Assembly: GCA_965223165.1 (NCBI GenBank)
Contig: CBDCVQ010000018.1
Span: 248,001-312,000, forward strand
DNA length: 64,000 nt
Source of the DNA: JABDMH01 sp965223165
GTDB lineage: Bacteria; Bacteroidota; Bacteroidia; Chitinophagales; Saprospiraceae
Direction: 5' to 3'
A program made the translations under genes and the position numbers. This document shows positions 60,601 through 64,000 of this stretch, piece by piece (the stretch's first letter is position 1; each line of letters begins with the position of its first letter). The notes beneath the pieces were generated by a model. It was given only the letters and a program-made list of their open reading frames with translations, was not told the origin of the DNA and did no database searches.

Positions 60601-62372
60601 TCGTTCCATCCACCTCCGATCTGCCGGATCTGATCCGGGTCTCCATAGTCGCTGCCATGTCCTTGCAAAAACAGCTCGTGGTAGGTATGCTCATCCATCT
60701 CCCCTTCACAATCTACGGTGGCATGCTTCTGCAGTGCATAGTGCCATGCACCGGCAATCATCTTGCCACAGCGATCACCGTCCGTATCCAACCATTCGAT
60801 GGTCTTGGCGTAGTGGGCCTCAATGGGCTCCTCTGTCTTGTCACGACTCAAGTAGGGGGCATACACGGTGTGATGATCGTCTTCGTAGTGTACTACGAGA
60901 CTATCGCAGATCTCCACACAAGCCTCCAGCCAATCGGACCTCCTAGCCAGAATCATATTGATGCCACAGTTGTCCCAGCTGCCTTCGTCAAAGCTTGCGG
61001 CGGGGACCCATACTTTTTTGCCAGTCAGGGAAACATTTACCCCTTTTTCACAAACCGCTACCGGCTTGGTATGATCTTTCACTCGGATATAGCAGGTATC
61101 TGTACCCACGTTGTGACAATCGTCAAAGGCCTCGTAGATGATGGAAATGGCATTTTCGTGCAGGGGTATCTTGATCTGCTCGCTGCTGACCCACTCGCCT
61201 CCGACTTTTTCCAACTGAAAGGTACCAATGCCTTCCACTATTGCCTTCACCAGCTTCACGTCATGGCAACTATCCGTGGCGGTTGCCGGAGGCAGCGAAA
61301 GGTGAGCGGCACAATCGTGCGAACCCGTTGGTACGATGAGGGTATCCCCGTCAAAGGTCTGGCCATCCAAGGCGCAAGTTACGTCGGGCGGAATCGTATC
61401 GATGTCAATATGCCAGAAGACACACTCCCAATAGCCCGGGCCGAGTGGCGCCAAGGTACTAGGCGGATTTACGACGGGGCAGATGGTATTCGGTGCACCA
61501 TAGCAAGTCTGCTTGATAGCCACCGTGTACTTGTCTACATCAACGCATTCACCCTTAAAAGGCTCCTTGTGTACGCCCACCGAAAGACCGCACTTGGGAT
61601 CCAGCTCAACGGCCTCGCCGTCCGAGTCGATCAGATAGATCGTATCGCAAATCTGCGTGGCGGGGTTATACACGACCAGGAACGGCCCAAAAGGCTCGCC
61701 CGTGTCCGCGCTACAATAACTCGTATCCCGCTCCGCACAATACAGATTCTCAGGCGTGATCGGGGGGAGCCTAAAAACGACAATGGTATCGTATCCTACT
61801 CCGCGCGTGCCGTCCTTGCCAAAGGCCTCGTATTGGCGATAAATGATCTTGGCGGTATCATTGCCCGGCACGCAATCGAATGGATCTACCCAGTCGCCTA
61901 CAAGCTCTGCCCGGTCTCTTCCCCGGCAGGGCACCAAGGCTATGGGTGGGCGACCATTGATGTGTCCACCGGCCACCAAATCATCGGTACACAAGACGGT
62001 AGTACTACGTCCGAAGACCAACGGAGCGTTGCTTTGCTTAAAGGTCACATTGCTCCAGCAGGCACCGGCACCGTTGGACACCACAAGTTTCAAGGTACGT
62101 CCCAGATACGGGCACGCAGCGATCTGTATTTCTGTGGTGTCAGCAGCGTTCTCCACGATTTCAATGACACCACCATAGGGATTCTCTAGGGTTACGGTGA
62201 GGGGGGCAGCCGCTGCGGCGTTTGGTACAAAATTGCCTACTACGATAGTAGCACTGTCATTTTGCTCTATCGGGATATTCAAGCTCGTACACGTCGGGCC
62301 AGGCTGCGCGTAGAGCGTCAGACTCAGACAGAGTGACAAGCCAAAGAAAAATAGTAGAGAAAGATTCTTCAT
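57672..62372 (-). CDS. Giant T9SS-exported protein with dockerin and cohesin-like domains, paralog C
   Basis: 1566 residues. Signal peptide SLLFFFGLSLCLSLTLYAQ. The body aligns with B throughout (GVGYDTIVVFRLPPITPENL, KKVWVPAASFDEGSWDNC, DYWCNWSKCWTDVWVEDKTP in part, DEACYKVIRTWCFTDWC). Near residues 1229 and 1262 are dockerin-like loops (NVDPMNGISTADLVRIQKHI; DVNDDDKINPLDLLELRSLI). FTGIKIGDVNMSNDPS leads into a cohesin-like domain (about 1344-1470, with VEGYQFTLNFDAGSLRM). The T9SS sorting domain is 1480-1566 (QNRPNPFRVSTAIGFVLP to RKMIVIR). Same strand as B and directly upstream of it, so the two are tandem duplicates, but a terminator and intron separate them. Confidence 0.85.
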   Translation of the reverse strand: MKNLSLLFFFGLSLCLSLTLYAQPGPTCTSLNIPIEQNDSATIVVGNFVPNAAAAAPLTVTLENPYGGVIEIVENAADTTEIQIAACPYLGRTLKLVVSNGAGACWSNVTFKQSNAPLVFGRSTTVLCTDDLVAGGHINGRPPIALVPCRGRDRAELVGDWVDPFDCVPGNDTAKIIYRQYEAFGKDGTRGVGYDTIVVFRLPPITPENLYCAERDTSYCSADTGEPFGPFLVVYNPATQICDTIYLIDSDGEAVELDPKCGLSVGVHKEPFKGECVDVDKYTVAIKQTCYGAPNTICPVVNPPSTLAPLGPGYWECVFWHIDIDTIPPDVTCALDGQTFDGDTLIVPTGSHDCAAHLSLPPATATDSCHDVKLVKAIVEGIGTFQLEKVGGEWVSSEQIKIPLHENAISIIYEAFDDCHNVGTDTCYIRVKDHTKPVAVCEKGVNVSLTGKKVWVPAASFDEGSWDNCGINMILARRSDWLEACVEICDSLVVHYEDDHHTVYAPYLSRDKTEEPIEAHYAKTIEWLDTDGDRCGKMIAGAWHYALQKHATVDCEGEMDEHTYHELFLQGHGSDYGDPDQIRQIGGGWNEDVFFSCDDACGPVTVEILVMDYWCNWSKCWTDVWVEDKTPLKIGKDVVELIDITCKTYRDQQHAIDGEIDPVSLAELVERADAGEEAAFDALDELLGGYVKAWKDPYGNFVDEDGQELDCDIPFVDSTCECQDSAGTKLVYDDHLGWQEVDTVGRYCDYDADASTLSHGVVLVNCRENVHCDQDIWFTFDHCGQGVIYRKFKIWQGCPTADMGAGHPTDTIVRIQQIWVGNECELDSGMFTFPEDVTIDLCDIEFDADGSGNVGGPAHPDSIGRPSYTFDDDCRIVGIGYYDKVFRIVGGDEACYKVIRTWCFTDWCEVEKPIADNWWADPTYAGNIFKYTQKIVLRDTVGPTILIDPLAGGDVVNTPGCAYDFATTVDVADECGVISYRWLLYKIVKGNELEFVEDGSGTLDMSLGSTFDVAVPDLETGDYLLKAIVTDDCQNEAIDQYQFTVNTLKKPGVVCLTSITAELNPMDLDNDGQIDTGMVTIWAAEYQVNSSTPACDDRSLEYYIEFIDGVNDDTLDPEDADSLAIGCEHLPDPFMVRLWVKSIPSNTSDYCDVLVVPQDNMNACGDVSTSNVGVRGQITTELQESVEQVQVKAKMSDGTVFNFTTGASGAYNFAASLGLNVDIAVEKNVDPMNGISTADLVRIQKHILGKQRLETEYRMIAADVNDDDKINPLDLLELRSLILGKIDAFSSSNSWRFVNDVTATESYKISGLNESMAVDFTGIKIGDVNMSNDPSRSAGRTAGNLVIEVADQSIKPGNTYQVSFTARDLQQVEGYQFTLNFDAGSLRMRDIDLAAGLTDDNFGLHRIDEGLISTSWHASDLQWQDEGEPLFTLTFEALAPAKLSEVMTINGKITEAEAYTPDNQLLGVALNFTGEAATTRDFALYQNRPNPFRVSTAIGFVLPEQLDATITIYDVTGKVIQSIKGQYDKGYNEVNVEQSTLNTTGVLYYQLDSDTYTATRKMIVIR

Positions 62373-62398
62373 GGTGTTAAAATTTTGGTAACCGGAAG

Positions 62399-62406
62399 CA
62401 AATATA
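62399..62406 (-). promoter_or_regulatory. -7 promoter element (TATATTTG) of giant C
   Basis: Minus-strand TATATTTG, 26 bases before the ATG at 62372, within an AT-rich tract. The -33 region lacks a clear TTG. Confidence 0.45.
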
Positions 62407-62848
62407 TATATAAATAACTCATATATAATAGTGCTTGTAGTTTTTTTTTAATCATTATCAAGGGGTTTTGCATGATTACATATTATATATGATAATATAT
62501 CCATGCATAACTGATGTGTGCTATGCGCTCATGGAGCTGAGTTATATATTAGAACAAGTACATATATATCATAATATTATGTATACTCTATAATTGTAAT
62601 ATGAAGATTCCTAGATCTTTATATAGCTTCAATTTTGTAATGTTTTACTCTCTTATTGCAAGGGATTTATGCATTACTACTTTCTTTATGATGAAGGGTT
62701 TCTGTAGGGTTTGAGCAAATATTTAACAACGACTTACGGTATTCGGGGCCACCTCCGCTCGTGATCGCTGGTCCCGCATACCGTAAACAAGGCCACAAAC
62801 CCCTATATTCGACCGAATCCGACGATGCTTACTAACCATTTCTCTACC
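62407..62848. other. AT-rich divergent intergenic island with a 17-bp hairpin
   Basis: Bases about 62400-62720 are dominated by TATATA-like words, far AT-richer than any other part of the window. At 62734-62786 a GC-richer hairpin follows: TTACGGTAT and ATACCGTAA arms, one mismatch, then CGGGGCC/GGTCCCG, with a 19-base loop. No ORF. It separates giant C from the dipeptidase, so it holds both promoters and possibly a structured leader for the dipeptidase. Confidence 0.5.
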
Positions 62849-64000
62849 ATGAAGTATCTATGCTACCTCTCCTTTGCCCTTGGCTGCCTGAGCTGTGGAC
62901 CTAACCTGACCGATCCACCTCATAGCAACCAAGCTCGTGCGGTACAGCTGGCTCACCAGTATATTATTACGGATGGCCACGTCGATCTGCCCTATCGCCT
63001 CAAAGTGAAGAACTTTCGCCTGGAGAAAGAATACCTTGGCATCCCGCTGGCAACGGACGAAGGTGACTTTGATTTTGAAAGGGCGAAAGAGGGTGGACTG
63101 GATGCTCCCTTCATGTCTATCTATATTCCTGCATCCTATCAGGACGGTCGTGCTAAGCTGCTGGCCGACTCCTTGATCGACATGGTCGAAGGCATCACCG
63201 CGGCCCACCCCAACCACTTCGGTTTGGCTCGCTCCCCACAAGATGTCATAGACCTCTTTGAGAAAGGGATGGTGGCACTGCCTCTGGGCATGGAAAATGG
63301 GGCGCCCATTGAAGGAGACCTGAAAAACGTACGCTACTTCTATGACCGGGGAATACGCTATATCACCCTCACGCACTCCAAAGACAACCACATCTGCGAC
63401 TCCTCCTATGACACCACCCGCACTTGGAATGGTCTGTCACCTTTTGGCCGTGAGGTGGTAGCGGAGATGAATAAGGTGGGTATCATGGTAGACATTTCCC
63501 ACGTCTCCGACAGCAGCTTTTATCAGGTCATCGATATCACTCAGGCTCCGGTCATTGCCTCCCACTCGTCTTGCCGCAGATACACACCTGGCTTTGAGCG
63601 CAACATGAGTGACGATATGATCAAGAAGCTGGGAGAAAACGGAGGGGTCATGCAAATCAACTTCGGCTCGTCCTTCTTGGATGGCGAGGTGTCCAAAATG
63701 AATGACGCCAACCGGGCAAAACTCGCCGATCTGCTTACCGAGAAAGGACTCCAGTCCGGGGACGAAGGATACGACGAACTCGTGACCCAGTTTCAGCAAG
63801 AGAACCCCACGCTCTTTGCCGATGTCAAGACCGTGGCCGACCATATCGATCATGCGGTCTCTTTGGCCGGCATCGACCACGTGGGTCTGGGCTCAGATTT
63901 CGATGGTGTGGGCGATTCGCTGCCGACTGGCCTCAAGGATGTCGCCGCCTATCCCAATCTGATTCGTGAGCTACTCGACCGAGGTTACTCGGAGGAAGAC
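62849..64000 (+). CDS. Membrane dipeptidase (M19 family), lipoprotein, C-terminus beyond window
   Basis: 384 residues are visible, running off the window end. MKYLCYLSFALGCLSC gives a lipobox Cys near residue 16 (an upstream in-frame ATG at 62825 exists but breaks the signal). M19 motifs: ITDGHVDLPY (zinc His/Asp), LPLGMENGAPI with the bridging Glu, GIMVDISHVSD, VIASHSSCRRY, and VGLGSDFDGVGDSLP. It hydrolyses dipeptides with broad specificity, including D-amino-acid C-terminal residues, at the periplasmic or outer membrane face. A frame stays open to 64000. Confidence 0.9.
   Translation, partial: MKYLCYLSFALGCLSCGPNLTDPPHSNQARAVQLAHQYIITDGHVDLPYRLKVKNFRLEKEYLGIPLATDEGDFDFERAKEGGLDAPFMSIYIPASYQDGRAKLLADSLIDMVEGITAAHPNHFGLARSPQDVIDLFEKGMVALPLGMENGAPIEGDLKNVRYFYDRGIRYITLTHSKDNHICDSSYDTTRTWNGLSPFGREVVAEMNKVGIMVDISHVSDSSFYQVIDITQAPVIASHSSCRRYTPGFERNMSDDMIKKLGENGGVMQINFGSSFLDGEVSKMNDANRAKLADLLTEKGLQSGDEGYDELVTQFQQENPTLFADVKTVADHIDHAVSLAGIDHVGLGSDFDGVGDSLPTGLKDVAAYPNLIRELLDRGYSEED

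Noticed and set aside
60204..62189. 661-codon open frame on the plus strand opposite giant C, with others at 58986-60200 and 5997-7034
   Set aside because: They are antisense to well-supported genes, have no family motifs, and arise from the codon usage of the real strand.
62734..62786. Integron attC-like site
   Set aside because: It is a hairpin, but the R and L core-site sequences typical of attC are absent and no integrase or cassette is present.

Overview
The window reads as chromosomal DNA of a Bacteroidota bacterium, most likely of the Saprospiria (Saprospiraceae/Lewinellaceae type). The evidence is the gliding protein GldC, four large surface proteins with type IX secretion (T9SS) signals or family relatives of such proteins, a Bacteroidota-style CcmB-CcmC-CcmD cluster, the DUF1599/BT_3928 gene pair, the futalosine menaquinone gene mqnD, and repeated TAnnTTTG promoter -7 elements. 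Most genes are housekeeping. I found no tRNA, rRNA, CRISPR array or intact transposase. The SRP RNA is the only classical RNA gene seen.

Layout. 1-3.0 kb: first 998 residues of a giant secreted protein (paralog A), cut by the window edge. 3.2-9.4 kb (minus): gldC and an SDR protein, a TraB/GumN protein, Lrp, glutamate dehydrogenase and ccmD/ccmC/ccmB. 9.7-12.9 kb (plus): a cell-wall amidase, then a BlaI/BlaR1-like pair with two matching operators. 13-17.8 kb: a LuxE-like protein, hemF, an ArsC-like protein, fructose-6-phosphate aldolase, SRP RNA and an RluA enzyme. 17.8-25.8 kb: mqnD, a probable short RNA, a small HTH protein, trmN6, SdpI, a PIF1-like helicase, miaE, a glycosyltransferase and WbqC. 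25.9-26.3 kb: a decayed DUF1016 nuclease gene. 26.4-33 kb: an M20 hydrolase, then a sigma factor / membrane beta-barrel / lipoprotein operon beside a six-repeat SprB-like secreted protein. 33.1-33.4 kb: a palindromic MITE-like element. 33.5-40 kb (minus): nusB-guaA-lipoprotein-trmH, and DUF1599-BT_3928. 40.3-46.5 kb: a transporter, YigZ, msrB, rimO, an exported phosphatase-like protein and small envelope proteins. 46.6-51.7 kb: ilvD-ilvB-ilvN-ilvC. 51.8-62.4 kb: two tandem giants (paralogs B and C) separated by an ORF-less group II intron. 62.8 kb to the end: a membrane dipeptidase.

How it fits together. Giants A, B and C share a Cys-rich HYR-like body. B and C end with a carboxypeptidase-regulatory-like segment, a dockerin-like pair, a cohesin-like domain and a T9SS sorting domain in one chain, which suggests self-assembling surface or matrix proteins. 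The sigma-factor operon may regulate or sense surface material, because its lipoprotein shares a repeat unit with the neighbouring T9SS protein. The ilv operon makes the branched-chain amino acid precursors from pyruvate and 2-ketobutyrate. The ccm genes serve cytochrome c maturation and hemF serves haem synthesis. The most unusual items are the intron inserted just past a terminator, the dockerin-plus-cohesin giants, the paired BlaI operators and the sigma/SprB-repeat module.
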